Origin: an uncultured Bacteroidota bacterium
Lineage (GTDB): Bacteria; Bacteroidota; Bacteroidia; B-17B0; Aurantibacillaceae
Direction: 5' to 3'
Assembly (NCBI GenBank): GCA_903893815.1
Contig: CAITNS010000058.1
Coordinates: 62,001 to 126,000 of the forward strand
DNA: 64,000 nt
Position 1 is the first letter of the stretch. Each line of letters starts with the position of its first letter. The notes below the pieces were generated by a model, which saw nothing but the letters and a program-made list of their open reading frames with translations, was not told the DNA's origin and searched no databases. Made by a program: the position numbers and the translations under genes. Below are positions 30,775 to 40,620 of this stretch, piece by piece.

Positions 30775-32616
30775 TTACCGACAATACGTCTGCAAAGGTT
30801 GCTGAGCAGCTGCAAAACCTAAATCAACCGCTTTTCTTAAATCAGCACAAGGATTTTGTTTCATATTTACTTTAACTACTCCTTTCCAATAATAAGCTTC
30901 TGCATAATTCGCATCTAAGTTTGTACAAGCCTCTAAATCTTGTAAGCAAGATGAAAATTGTTGCATTTTACCATAAACGATGGCTCTTCTTAAATAATAC
31001 ATTGGATTTTTTGAATCTAATTGAATGGCATTATTATAATATGGCAAAGCTTGGTCTAACAGATTTAAATCATCATAACAGTTAGCTAATAAAAACTGTG
31101 CTTTTACATTTTCAGGATCTATCACTAAAGCTGTTTTAGCATCTTCAATAGCTTTAGGCATATCTTTTAACTGGTAATATACATTTCCCCTTGCCACATA
31201 AGACTTATAGTGATCACCACGTCGGTGCAAACTAATTGATTTATCCAAATCGTTTAAGGCGTTTTTAAATTGCTGCAATTGCATGTAAGATAATCCACGA
31301 TTATAATAGGCCTTATAATAATTTGGTGCAACTGCAATCGCTCTGTTTAAATACGTAATGCCATCATTAGGTTTGCCAATGGTATTATACTCTGAACCCA
31401 AACTGTTTAACACCAAAAAAGAAGTAGGTTGTTTTTTAACTGTATCAGAAAAAATAGTGATGCTATTTTTCCAATTTAAAGTGCGCATAAAACTCAAAGA
31501 ACCAAAATAAATAAGAGTTGCAAAAACAATGAAATTAATGTGTTTATCAGAAAATTTAAAAATGCTAATTAGTAAAAACCCGAAACCAATTAACGGCAAA
31601 TACATATAACGATCGGCTGTAATTACTTCTCCAAAAGGAATTAATTGAATAACCAATAAAAAATTAGCTAATATAAACCCTAGAGCGCCAATAATGACTA
31701 ATTGCTTTTTCTTATATAAACGAATGATAAGGATAGCAAGCAAAACCCAAACTAAATAGCCTAACACAATCCAAATTATTTTATTGTCAGGGTATGGATA
31801 CACTAAAGATAAATTAATCGGAAATAAAAATTTCACGATGTAAAAAGCCATACAATAGCCAGCATAACCAATTCGTTCATAAATTGGAATATCGATGTCT
31901 GATGTTATAAACTTATCTTCTGTACGTGTATAAAGCGTAATAAAACCCATTAATAAGGCTACAGCAAAAAATGGCACTTTTTGCAATATAGATTTTCTGG
32001 AAACTGGAATTTGAAGTAAATAATCAATAGCAAACAAACATAAAGGAAAAGCAATAGCCGATGGTTTTGACAAACAAGCCACAACAAATAATACAAAAGA
32101 AATAACCGCAAATTTCAACTTTCCCTCCCTACTATAGCGTATGTATGCAATGGCTGCTAATACATAAAATGTGGTGTAAATAATATTGTTTTTTGCCGAT
32201 ACCCAAGCAATGGTTTCTACTTGCATGGGATGCATAGCAAAAATTAAGGCAACCAAAATAGCGTAACGAAAATTAGAGAATAACAACAACGTTAACCGGT
32301 ACACTAAAAACACATTTAAAGTATGTCCTAAAATATTAGTAGCATGCTGCCATACAGCATCTCCATGAAATAAAAGCCAATCTGTTGCAAATGCAATCAT
32401 AGTAACAGGAGCATAATTTCCCACATAGTGTTGACTAAAAAATGCCTTGATATTAAACTGATGAACGTCTACGTTATTTAATAAAATATCTTTATCGTCC
32501 CAACCAAAAAAACTGATACCAAAAATTTTAAAATAAACAATTGGAACTAGCAATAACAAAACTGTCAAAAAAAGTTTTTGACTTTTGTTGTTTATAGTTG
32601 ATGCCTTTTGGTTCAT
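30775..32616 (-). CDS. Polytopic membrane protein with C-terminal TPRs (TMTC/glycosyltransferase-like)
   Basis: Multiple TM helices, HALNVFLVYRLT, AMHPMQVETIAWVSAKNN, tandem TPRs; start at MNQKAS preferred over the track start at 32655. Confidence 0.85.
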   Translation of the reverse strand: MNQKASTINNKSQKLFLTVLLLLVPIVYFKIFGISFFGWDDKDILLNNVDVHQFNIKAFFSQHYVGNYAPVTMIAFATDWLLFHGDAVWQHATNILGHTLNVFLVYRLTLLLFSNFRYAILVALIFAMHPMQVETIAWVSAKNNIIYTTFYVLAAIAYIRYSREGKLKFAVISFVLFVVACLSKPSAIAFPLCLFAIDYLLQIPVSRKSILQKVPFFAVALLMGFITLYTRTEDKFITSDIDIPIYERIGYAGYCMAFYIVKFLFPINLSLVYPYPDNKIIWIVLGYLVWVLLAILIIRLYKKKQLVIIGALGFILANFLLVIQLIPFGEVITADRYMYLPLIGFGFLLISIFKFSDKHINFIVFATLIYFGSLSFMRTLNWKNSITIFSDTVKKQPTSFLVLNSLGSEYNTIGKPNDGITYLNRAIAVAPNYYKAYYNRGLSYMQLQQFKNALNDLDKSISLHRRGDHYKSYVARGNVYYQLKDMPKAIEDAKTALVIDPENVKAQFLLANCYDDLNLLDQALPYYNNAIQLDSKNPMYYLRRAIVYGKMQQFSSCLQDLEACTNLDANYAEAYYWKGVVKVNMKQNPCADLRKAVDLGFAAAQQPLQTYCR

Positions 32617-32648
32617 GTTTACAAATATAAAATTATTACCTTTAACCG

Positions 32649-33419
32649 ATGCCACAATTATCTGTAGTTATTATCACTTTTAACGAGGAAAAAAACATTG
32701 CTCGTTGCTTGGAATCTGTGAAAGAGATTGCCGATGAAATTGTTGTGCTTGATTCTTTTAGTAAAGACCGTACAAAGGAAATATGTGCCTCTTTTGGCGT
32801 TAAATTTTACGAGCATGCGTTTGATGGGCATATCCAACAAAAAAACCGAGCCATTACTTATGCTTCGCATCCACATATTCTGTCTTTGGATGCTGATGAA
32901 GCATTAGATGAAACCTTAAAAAATTCCATTTTAGAGGTTAAGAAAAATTGGACTCATGATGGTTATTATATGAACCGTTTAACTAATTATTGCGGTCATT
33001 GGGTAAAACATTGCAACTGGTATCCTGATACAAAAATGCGATTATGGGACAGCAGAAAAGGTTCTTGGACAGGTATTAATCCACACGATAAATACGAATT
33101 AACAGGAGGTGATAAAAACACTAAACATCTTAAAGGAGATATTTTACACTACAGTTACTATACACAAGAAGATCATTACAAGCAAGTAGAATATTTCACG
33201 AATATTGCCTCCAAAGCTTTTGTGGAAGCAGGAAAAAAAGCACCGTTCTATAAATTAATTGCCAATCCCATTGCTAAATTTATTGATCACTATTTATTGC
33301 ATTTAGGGTTTTTAGATGGAAAGGCTGGTTACTTAATTTCTAAAATATCGGCTTATGCCACTTATTTGAAATACAAAAAAATCAGAGACATTTACAAACA
33401 ACAAGCGCTTGCAAAATAA
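32649..33419 (+). CDS. Glycosyltransferase family 2 (WaaE/KdtX-like)
   Basis: LSVVIITFNEEKNIARCLESVKEIADEIVVLDSFSKDRT. Confidence 0.92.
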   Translation: MPQLSVVIITFNEEKNIARCLESVKEIADEIVVLDSFSKDRTKEICASFGVKFYEHAFDGHIQQKNRAITYASHPHILSLDADEALDETLKNSILEVKKNWTHDGYYMNRLTNYCGHWVKHCNWYPDTKMRLWDSRKGSWTGINPHDKYELTGGDKNTKHLKGDILHYSYYTQEDHYKQVEYFTNIASKAFVEAGKKAPFYKLIANPIAKFIDHYLLHLGFLDGKAGYLISKISAYATYLKYKKIRDIYKQQALAK

Positions 33420-34410
33420 TCCTGTTATAATTATAAGTCGAACCGATAGCATTGGCGATGTGGTATTAACCTTGCCTATGGCTGGCATTATTAAACAGTT
33501 TTTGCCTCAAAGCAACATTATTTTTTTAGGAAGAAATTACACTAAGGATGTAATTGCATTATCAGAACATGTGGATGAATTTGTAAGTTATGATGATATT
33601 TTAAAACTCAATCCCAATGAACAAATTGATGCCTTTAAGAAATTAAACGCCACTCATATCATTCATGTTTTTCCTGTAAAAGATATTGCACAACTAGCAA
33701 AAAAAGCTGGCATTGCAACTCGCATTGGTACTACCAATCGTTTATGGCATTGGTTTACATGCAATGTTAGAATTAAGTTCTCTCGTAAAAATTCTGATTT
33801 ACACGAAGCGCAGTTAAATACTAAATTATTAAATCCACTTGGTATTCAAAAAGTCTTTAGCATAGAGGAATTAGCCACGAATTACGGCTTCACAAAAGTT
33901 CCAACATTAGAAAAAACACATTTAGATTTAATTGATAAAACAAAAATCAATGTCATTCTTCATCCAAAATCAAAAGGCAGTGCTCGCGAATGGGGCTTAG
34001 ATAATTTTTCGAAACTCATTACGCAACTTGATAAAACAACACATCAAATTTATATTAGTGGTACACAACAAGAAGGAGAATTAGTAAAAGACTTAATTGC
34101 CAATCATCCTGAGGCAATTAATTTAACGGGGAAATTATCCTTACAACAATTTATTGCTTTTATTAATCATTGTGATGTATTGATAGCTGCTAGTACTGGC
34201 CCTTTGCATATTGCATCTGCACTTGGCAAAAAAGCTATTGGTTTGTTTGCGCCCATGCGTCCAATTCATCCAGGCCGATGGAAACCAATTGGCGTAAAAG
34301 CTAATTACTTAGTATTAAATAAAGATTGCAGTGATTGTCGTAAAACGATGAATTGCCATTGTATTAGAGAAATTAAAACGATGGACGTTATAAACGTAAT
34401 TGATAAATAA
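33409..34410 (+). CDS. Glycosyltransferase family 9 (heptosyltransferase-like)
   Basis: IISRTDSIGDVVLTLPMAGIIK...AASTGPLHIASALGKKAIGLFAP. Confidence 0.92.
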   Translation: MQNNPVIIISRTDSIGDVVLTLPMAGIIKQFLPQSNIIFLGRNYTKDVIALSEHVDEFVSYDDILKLNPNEQIDAFKKLNATHIIHVFPVKDIAQLAKKAGIATRIGTTNRLWHWFTCNVRIKFSRKNSDLHEAQLNTKLLNPLGIQKVFSIEELATNYGFTKVPTLEKTHLDLIDKTKINVILHPKSKGSAREWGLDNFSKLITQLDKTTHQIYISGTQQEGELVKDLIANHPEAINLTGKLSLQQFIAFINHCDVLIAASTGPLHIASALGKKAIGLFAPMRPIHPGRWKPIGVKANYLVLNKDCSDCRKTMNCHCIREIKTMDVINVIDK

Positions 34411-35207
34411 TGAGTGAATTAAATAATAAAGTGATTTGGATTACTGGCGCTTCATCAGGCATTGGCGAAGCTTTAGTATATGAGTGTGCGAAAAAAAATG
34501 CACTAATTGTTCTATCTGCTCGCCGTGAAGGTGAATTATTTCGTGTATCAAAAGCGGCAGGATTAACCTCAAGCAATTCTTTAATTATTCCTTTTGATTT
34601 ATCAGATACGAGCCAGGCAAAAGAGTATGCGCAACAAATTATTACAAAGTTTGGGCGAATAGACATTTTAATAAATAACGGCGGACAAAGCCAGCGTTCA
34701 TCCGTTATAGAAACCTCAGCAGAAACCGAAAGACAATTAATGGAAATTAATTATTTCAGCGCGGTTAACTTATCCAAAGCAGCATTACCAGTGATGTTAA
34801 AATATGGTAGTGGGAAAATTGTTGTAGTGAGTAGTATTGCAGGAAAATTTGGTTTCTTTTTACGCTCATCATATTCAGCAGCCAAACATGCCTTACACGG
34901 TTACTTTGAAAGCTTACGTTTAGAGAATGAGAAAAAAGGAATTAGCGTATTGATGGTTTGCCCGGGGAAAATAAAAACCAACGTGTCTTTAAATGCAGCA
35001 AGCTCGACAGGTGATTCACATAACAAAATGGATCCTAGTCACGAAAATGCCATGAGTGTACAAGAATGTGCTAAGCAAATTATTGCAGGCATAATGAATG
35101 ACAAAGAAGAAATTTTTATTGGAGGAAAGGAATTACTGATTGTAAAAATCAAACGCTTTTTTCCTAAACTGTTTGGAAAGTTGATTAGAAAGCAGAGTCC
35201 TTATTAG
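34410..35207 (+). CDS. SDR family oxidoreductase
   Basis: VIWITGASSGIGEALVYE, NNGGQSQRS, YSAAKHALHGY. Confidence 0.93.
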   Translation: MSELNNKVIWITGASSGIGEALVYECAKKNALIVLSARREGELFRVSKAAGLTSSNSLIIPFDLSDTSQAKEYAQQIITKFGRIDILINNGGQSQRSSVIETSAETERQLMEINYFSAVNLSKAALPVMLKYGSGKIVVVSSIAGKFGFFLRSSYSAAKHALHGYFESLRLENEKKGISVLMVCPGKIKTNVSLNAASSTGDSHNKMDPSHENAMSVQECAKQIIAGIMNDKEEIFIGGKELLIVKIKRFFPKLFGKLIRKQSPY

Positions 35208-35962
35208 TTTACCTTTTCTGCAAAACTATATCCATTCTCTTTAATAGCTGGAATCAAAACTTCCAATAATTCAGGCATAAAATCTAAGCGGTCGTGTAAT
35301 AAAATGATAGCACCTGGTTTTAATTGAGATAACACACGTTGTTTTATTTTTTCCACGTCTTTTATAGAGGTATCATAGCTACGCACATTCCAGCCAATGG
35401 ATTGTAAACCTATTTTTTTTAAAGCTTTGGCAATGTTAGGATTGGTTACTCCATAAGGCGGACGAAATAACTTTGATTGGGGTTGATAGTATTCAATTAA
35501 TCTTTGGCAAGTAGCAAAATCCTCTGTTACTTTTTTTGTTGACCATAAATCAATGAAGTTATGATGAGAATAGCTATGATTCCCAATTTGATGTCCTTCA
35601 GCTACAATTTGATTTAAGATGGATTCATTGCCTTGTATGTTTTTTCCAATAATAAAAAACAATGCCTTTACATTATGTTTTTTTAGAACTTCCAAAACCT
35701 TAACTGTATTGGAATGTGGGCCATCATCAAAAGTCAACAATACTTTTTTATAAGATGTATTTAAATGATTGATTGAAGTTAAATGAAAATTTAATCCGAT
35801 AAAATAAGCGCCACAAAATTGAATGATGGCAAATAGCTTAATCCAAATAATCAAATACCAATAACTTAGTTGTAGCGAAGACTGAAAAATAAAAAAAGCG
35901 ATTAATCCAATTAAAAAAGTAATTGTAAAAGGCAAAAATTTTATGAATCGGGTTGATGACAT
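35204..35962 (-). CDS. Membrane-anchored polysaccharide deacetylase (NodB homology)
   Basis: VLLTFDDGPHSNTVKVLEVL, IGNHSYSHHNF, LFRPPYGVTN, ILLHDR. Confidence 0.92.
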   Translation of the reverse strand: MSSTRFIKFLPFTITFLIGLIAFFIFQSSLQLSYWYLIIWIKLFAIIQFCGAYFIGLNFHLTSINHLNTSYKKVLLTFDDGPHSNTVKVLEVLKKHNVKALFFIIGKNIQGNESILNQIVAEGHQIGNHSYSHHNFIDLWSTKKVTEDFATCQRLIEYYQPQSKLFRPPYGVTNPNIAKALKKIGLQSIGWNVRSYDTSIKDVEKIKQRVLSQLKPGAIILLHDRLDFMPELLEVLIPAIKENGYSFAEKVN

Positions 35963-35992
35963 TTTACTTTACTACTTTGTGTTTAAAAAAAT

Positions 35993-36137
35993 TTAAAACA
36001 CATAGTGACATAGTTTTTGTATTGTTTGAAAGTAGGCTAATAGAAAAACACATTTTTAACATAGAATGCTTTGTGTAAAGCGAAGCTTCTATCACTTCTC
36101 TTATTGCATTAATAAAACCTATGTGCCTATGTGGTTT
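35993..36137. repeat. AACC-CACATAG inverted-repeat element, copy 2
   Basis: TTAAAACACATAGTGACATAGTTTTT / AAAACCTATGTGCCTATGTGGTTTA; internal AAAGCGAAGCTTCTAT. Confidence 0.75.
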
Positions 36138-36162
36138 ATTAATTATCAAATCTATTAGATTT

Positions 36163-37224
36163 TTAACACTGACTTAATAAAGTAAATGAGTAATTAATGC
36201 CTAAGTACTGATTAAAAATAAGAACGTGTTTTATTTTCGAAGGTGTTTTATCTGAAATAGCCAATACTTGTGGCAATTTTTGTTTTTCAATTATCTTTGT
36301 TGCTGTCCACATAGCAAAAGCTGAGGCTGTGTGATATTCGCCACACACATTTTTATAACAAGCTGCAATAGATTCTTTTTCGATGCTAGGTAATAACTCT
36401 TGTAGTTTACTATCAAAGTTTACATCGCCGCTAAAGCCCATTAAGGTTACATCTATATCCGCTAATGTAAGGTTATGCAATTTTAAAAAGCTGTGTAACT
36501 TATTTAAAATATCAGCCGATGTTTTTGGTTTGTATAACGTTTGTATACCATCCACACTGGCTAAACTTTTGTCCGTCTTTGTTTTATTTAAAATAAAGCA
36601 AGCCGTTCCTTCGCTCATTTGAATACCAGGCGTGGTTGATTCCCAAATTGGAGTAGTTGAGGATACTTCTTGAAATTTACGAGCTCTTCTGTTTAAGATA
36701 ACAAAATTTGGTGTGTGCTCTTCAATACCACCAACTAAAATCGTTTCTTTTCCTTCTTCAAATAACATTAACGCATCTTGTATGGCACTTTCAAAAGAAA
36801 AGCCTCTATGCACGTACGTAAAGTTATAATCATGACATTTCATGAGTAATGCTATTTGGGAGCCTACTGTGTTATGCGTTGATTGTATAAACGACGTTGG
36901 TGTTAAAAATTGTTCTTCGTTATTTAAGAGTGCTAATAAAAAACGCTCACTATCTTCAAAACAACCTAAACCTGTTCCTGTAATAATAGCATCTACTTTT
37001 TTAGCGTCGGCTTGTTGAATAGCAATATTACCAGCAGCAACGCCCATTTTAATAGCACGACCCATTCGGCGTAATAAATTGGGAGCTATAAACTCTTTAT
37101 AAGAAGGTTCAATGGCATCAAAATAATCGCCTTTAGCAGGATGAATGGTATCAAAAAACCACTCACTATCAATTGAGTTTTGTGGCGAAATGCAACCAGT
37201 TCCGTTTATGTATGCCTTAGTCAA
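36163..37224 (-). CDS. Ketosynthase-like / chain-length-factor-like protein lacking the active-site Cys
   Basis: FIQSTHNTVGSQIALL at the nucleophile position; AACYKNVCGEYHTASAFA. Confidence 0.8.
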   Translation of the reverse strand: MTKAYINGTGCISPQNSIDSEWFFDTIHPAKGDYFDAIEPSYKEFIAPNLLRRMGRAIKMGVAAGNIAIQQADAKKVDAIITGTGLGCFEDSERFLLALLNNEEQFLTPTSFIQSTHNTVGSQIALLMKCHDYNFTYVHRGFSFESAIQDALMLFEEGKETILVGGIEEHTPNFVILNRRARKFQEVSSTTPIWESTTPGIQMSEGTACFILNKTKTDKSLASVDGIQTLYKPKTSADILNKLHSFLKLHNLTLADIDVTLMGFSGDVNFDSKLQELLPSIEKESIAACYKNVCGEYHTASAFAMWTATKIIEKQKLPQVLAISDKTPSKIKHVLIFNQYLGINYSFTLLSQC

Positions 37225-37228
37225 AATA

Positions 37229-38422
37229 TTATGCTTTCTTAAAAATCAAAGATGAACAGTTTCCACCAAACCCAAAAGAGTTTGAAAGGATCGTGTTTAA
37301 AGGAGTATTTACCAATTGAGTTTCAGGAATTAAATTCATGTCGGCAATTGGTGTTGTAAAATTTAAGTTCGGGAATATCATGCTATTTTGTAATGATAAA
37401 ACCGATATAACGGCTTCAATACTTGCTGCGGCAGCTAATGTGTGTCCTGTAAATGCTTTAGTAGAACTAAATTTAGGAACTTGATTTCCGAATACAGCCT
37501 TAGTAGCCATGCTTTCCGATAAATCATTATTAGGAGTTCCAGTTCCGTGCATGTTGATATAATCAATTTGAGATGGCACTAAACCACTCATTGCTAATGC
37601 TTCTGTAATTGCTAATGTTGCTCCGTAGCCTTCGGGCGAAGATGCTGTTTGATGATAGGCATCATTGGCGTTGGCATAACCAACAACTTCTGCTAGCGCT
37701 TTACCTTTTCTTAAATTCAATGCATTCTCTCCTTCAATCACTAAAAAAGCGGCCGCTTCACCTAAGTTTAATCCTTTTCTGTTTTCATCAAATGGCTTAC
37801 ACCACTCTCTATCTAAAATCATTAAAGTATTAAACCCGTTGAATGTAAATTTTGATAAAGCATCTACTCCACCAACTACTACTCTATCCAACTGTCCATG
37901 CTTAATCATTCGACAACCTAGCATAATCGCATTGGCTGCAGATGAACACGCTGTTGAAATAGTGGTTACATAATCTACATTACCTAAATAATCTGCAATG
38001 CGTTCGGTGCTATCTCCGCAATCGTGTGTATCAAGTACATCTAAATGATCATATTTTTCAAATAATTCTTTATAGTACAATTCGGTTTTACCCATTCCTG
38101 CTACTGTTGTAGAAGAAATAACGCCTGTGCGCAACCCATCATTGGTATCGATACCTGAATTGATAACCGCTTCTTTAGCAGCTAACATAGCAATGTATGA
38201 ATTACGATTTAATGCGGGATTATTGTCTTTAACCAAATCAGCTAAATCAGCATTAGATAATTTTATTTCACCAGCTAAAAACTCATCTTTGTAACGCGTT
38301 GTTAAATGGTTAATTTTTCCAATACCAGTTTTTGATTGAGATAATGACAAAAAAGATTCAGATACATTGTTTCCAATGGCCGAAATCATTCCTAATCCAG
38401 TAATATAAACTCGCTGAGACAA
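37229..38422 (-). CDS. Beta-ketoacyl-ACP synthase (FabF-like)
   Basis: STACSSAANAI, NMHGTGTPNNDLSE, SSTKAFTGHTLAAAASIE (Cys-His-His present). Confidence 0.93.
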   Translation of the reverse strand: MSQRVYITGLGMISAIGNNVSESFLSLSQSKTGIGKINHLTTRYKDEFLAGEIKLSNADLADLVKDNNPALNRNSYIAMLAAKEAVINSGIDTNDGLRTGVISSTTVAGMGKTELYYKELFEKYDHLDVLDTHDCGDSTERIADYLGNVDYVTTISTACSSAANAIMLGCRMIKHGQLDRVVVGGVDALSKFTFNGFNTLMILDREWCKPFDENRKGLNLGEAAAFLVIEGENALNLRKGKALAEVVGYANANDAYHQTASSPEGYGATLAITEALAMSGLVPSQIDYINMHGTGTPNNDLSESMATKAVFGNQVPKFSSTKAFTGHTLAAAASIEAVISVLSLQNSMIFPNLNFTTPIADMNLIPETQLVNTPLNTILSNSFGFGGNCSSLIFKKA

Positions 38423-38425
38423 TTC

Positions 38426-38683
38426 TTAAGATTTACCTTGAGATTTAATGTATTCTGCCATTGTTCTTAAAGATTGGAAAATAGTTTTTCCATCTTTAGG
38501 ATCTTGGATTTTAATACCATAGTGTTTTTCTAACAATACAATTAACTCTAAAGCATCAATTGAATCCAACCCTAAACCTTCGCCAAATAATGGAGAATCA
38601 GGATTGATTTCTTCTGGTTTTACTTCAGCTAAGTTAAGTTGCTCAATAATTTGTCCTTTTAATTTTTCGATTAATGCGTCCAT
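38426..38683 (-). CDS. Acyl carrier protein
   Basis: GEGLGLDSIDALELIVLLEKHYGIKI (phosphopantetheine Ser). Confidence 0.95.
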   Translation of the reverse strand: MDALIEKLKGQIIEQLNLAEVKPEEINPDSPLFGEGLGLDSIDALELIVLLEKHYGIKIQDPKDGKTIFQSLRTMAEYIKSQGKS

Positions 38684-39327
38684 ATGGTTTGATTGTATAT
38701 TGTTGTAACACTTGTTTGATTAAGAGATTTAAAAATACTGCTTTTATTTATATTTTCTGTGTTTTCTGTTAAAAAAATGAAGGCTTCAAAATTGGCTACG
38801 TCAACCTCAACCCAACCAACAATAGCAGTCTTTGTGTTCCTTTGAAACAAGGTTTCTGTGTAATTCACTAATAAATCAGCATCTAATTGCTCCGACACAA
38901 AAAAGGCATTTTCACCCGTAATTTTGTGTTTAATAGCTAATTCGCCAATAGTGATATTAGGAAGCGTGTAAACAAATACGGCTGGAGATGGAAAATAATT
39001 GGATTTATCGTCGATAGAATGTTGGTGCACTCTGTCGGTTTCTAAACTTGAAGCGCAATTGGATAACACAATCGCTGTTTTTGATAAATTGTTTTCAGTT
39101 AAAAAGTTAGTTCCTTTCAAAGCAAATTCTGCACATAAAAAACCAAGCTTACATTGCGCATCCATTTTATGAAACTTAGGATAGCTTATCCCTAAATTTT
39201 TATAAGCTTCAGATAAAAACTCTATCAAGGTTAAGGATGAGTTAGAGTGAAATACAATCTCACCATTAACCGAAACTTGGTTATGTTTTATGTGTGCGTA
39301 TGATGTGATGTTACTCATTGTTTTCAA
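38671..39327 (-). CDS. Ketosynthase-fold-like hypothetical protein of the cluster
   Basis: TAIVLSNCASSLETDRVHQHSI...FPSPAVFVYTLPNITIGELAIKHKITGENAFFV, partial KS fold; overlaps ACP start. Confidence 0.65.
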   Translation of the reverse strand: MKTMSNITSYAHIKHNQVSVNGEIVFHSNSSLTLIEFLSEAYKNLGISYPKFHKMDAQCKLGFLCAEFALKGTNFLTENNLSKTAIVLSNCASSLETDRVHQHSIDDKSNYFPSPAVFVYTLPNITIGELAIKHKITGENAFFVSEQLDADLLVNYTETLFQRNTKTAIVGWVEVDVANFEAFIFLTENTENINKSSIFKSLNQTSVTTIYNQTIWTH

Positions 39328-39339
39328 TCATTTTTTTGA

Positions 39340-39462
39340 ACCATATAAGGCATATAAGTTTTAGGTTATTTCTACTTATGCTTTATTAATTCTCGTTCTT
39401 TTTTATCTTTTATACCTACTCATTATTTTAAAGTTTTTGTTTTCTTATATGACTTATATGGT
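39340..39462. repeat. AACC-CATATAAG inverted-repeat element (word variant of the CACATAG class)
   Basis: ACCATATAAGGCATATAAG (39340-39358) / CTTATATGACTTATATGGT (39444-39462), one mismatch in 19. Confidence 0.8.
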
Positions 39463-39471
39463 AAATGATTT

Positions 39472-40620
39472 TCATACTTTCTCAAATAAAGCTGCTGCAT
39501 TGCAACCGCCAAAGCCTGATGCTGTTTTAATAAATGAAGAGAAGTTTTTATCCTGATGTGATTCTATCATCGTGATATTTCCACTAAAGCCTTTTGTCTC
39601 AAAACCTTCTGATTTAATTAAGCGTTGATGCTTCATGGATTCTAAAGATAATACGGTTTCTAAAACGCCTGCTGCGCCTAATGTATGTCCGTAATAGCCT
39701 TTAAAACTATTTACTGGTATTGTATTCAATCCTGCTCTATCAAAAGCAATGGATTCCATTTCGTCGTTAAACGGAGTAGCCGTTCCATGAGCTGAAATAA
39801 ATCCTATATCGTTTATATTCTTTTTTAGTATTTGTGTAAGACACTGAAATAAACCATCGCCAGTGCGTGATGGACCAGAAATATGATTCGCATCGTTTGC
39901 AGAAGCACCACTTATAATTTGTGTATTGTATGATGTTGCTAATTCTTTTTTATTGGTGATTAAAATAGTAGAAACTGCTTCACCTAAATTAATACCTACT
40001 CTGTTCCCATCAAACGGTTTACTTGGCTCATTACTCAAAGCATTGAATGATTTAAATCCACTAATCGTAAATTCAGATAAAATATCTCCACCACAAACTA
40101 ATACATTATCATAAGTGCCTTGCTTAATAAAACGTTTAGCAATGATAATTGCGAGGATGCCAGAAATACAAGCGTTTGACAACACTACTGGCGTATATAC
40201 CAATTGAAAATAAGATTGCAAATGTTTAGCGAAGACAGGTAGATAAACTCTTTTCGAATCTACTTCTTTATATCTGTCATCCTTAACAGAGTCGGAGGAC
40301 AAGATATCAATATTGCCTTTGGTAGTGGAATAAATTAAAAGGGTACGACTATCTTTTGGATTAATCCCACTTTGATTTAATACATCTTGAATAGATAAAA
40401 TACTTAACTGTTCTAGTTTTGTATGAGTGTCCGCATTTTTAATTTGAGAAAGATGCTCTTGAATTTTGTCATCACTAATTTTCGCAACACAAAATTCATC
40501 TTGCGAAAAAGGCAATTTCATTTTTTTTACACCAACCTGAGAATTAGAAACGGCCTGATAATTTTCTTGTGTAGAAAATCCCAAGGAGCTAATAATATTA
40601 TTGTAAGACGTAAAAATCAT
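39472..40620 (-). CDS. Beta-ketoacyl-ACP synthase
   Basis: VLSNACISGILAI, ISAHGTATPFNDEMES, NSFKGYYGHTLGAAGVLE. Confidence 0.9.
   Translation of the reverse strand: MIFTSYNNIISSLGFSTQENYQAVSNSQVGVKKMKLPFSQDEFCVAKISDDKIQEHLSQIKNADTHTKLEQLSILSIQDVLNQSGINPKDSRTLLIYSTTKGNIDILSSDSVKDDRYKEVDSKRVYLPVFAKHLQSYFQLVYTPVVLSNACISGILAIIIAKRFIKQGTYDNVLVCGGDILSEFTISGFKSFNALSNEPSKPFDGNRVGINLGEAVSTILITNKKELATSYNTQIISGASANDANHISGPSRTGDGLFQCLTQILKKNINDIGFISAHGTATPFNDEMESIAFDRAGLNTIPVNSFKGYYGHTLGAAGVLETVLSLESMKHQRLIKSEGFETKGFSGNITMIESHQDKNFSSFIKTASGFGGCNAAALFEKV

Noticed and set aside
35964-36149. 61-aa minus ORF
   Set aside because: Runs through the CACATAG inverted element; no protein-like features
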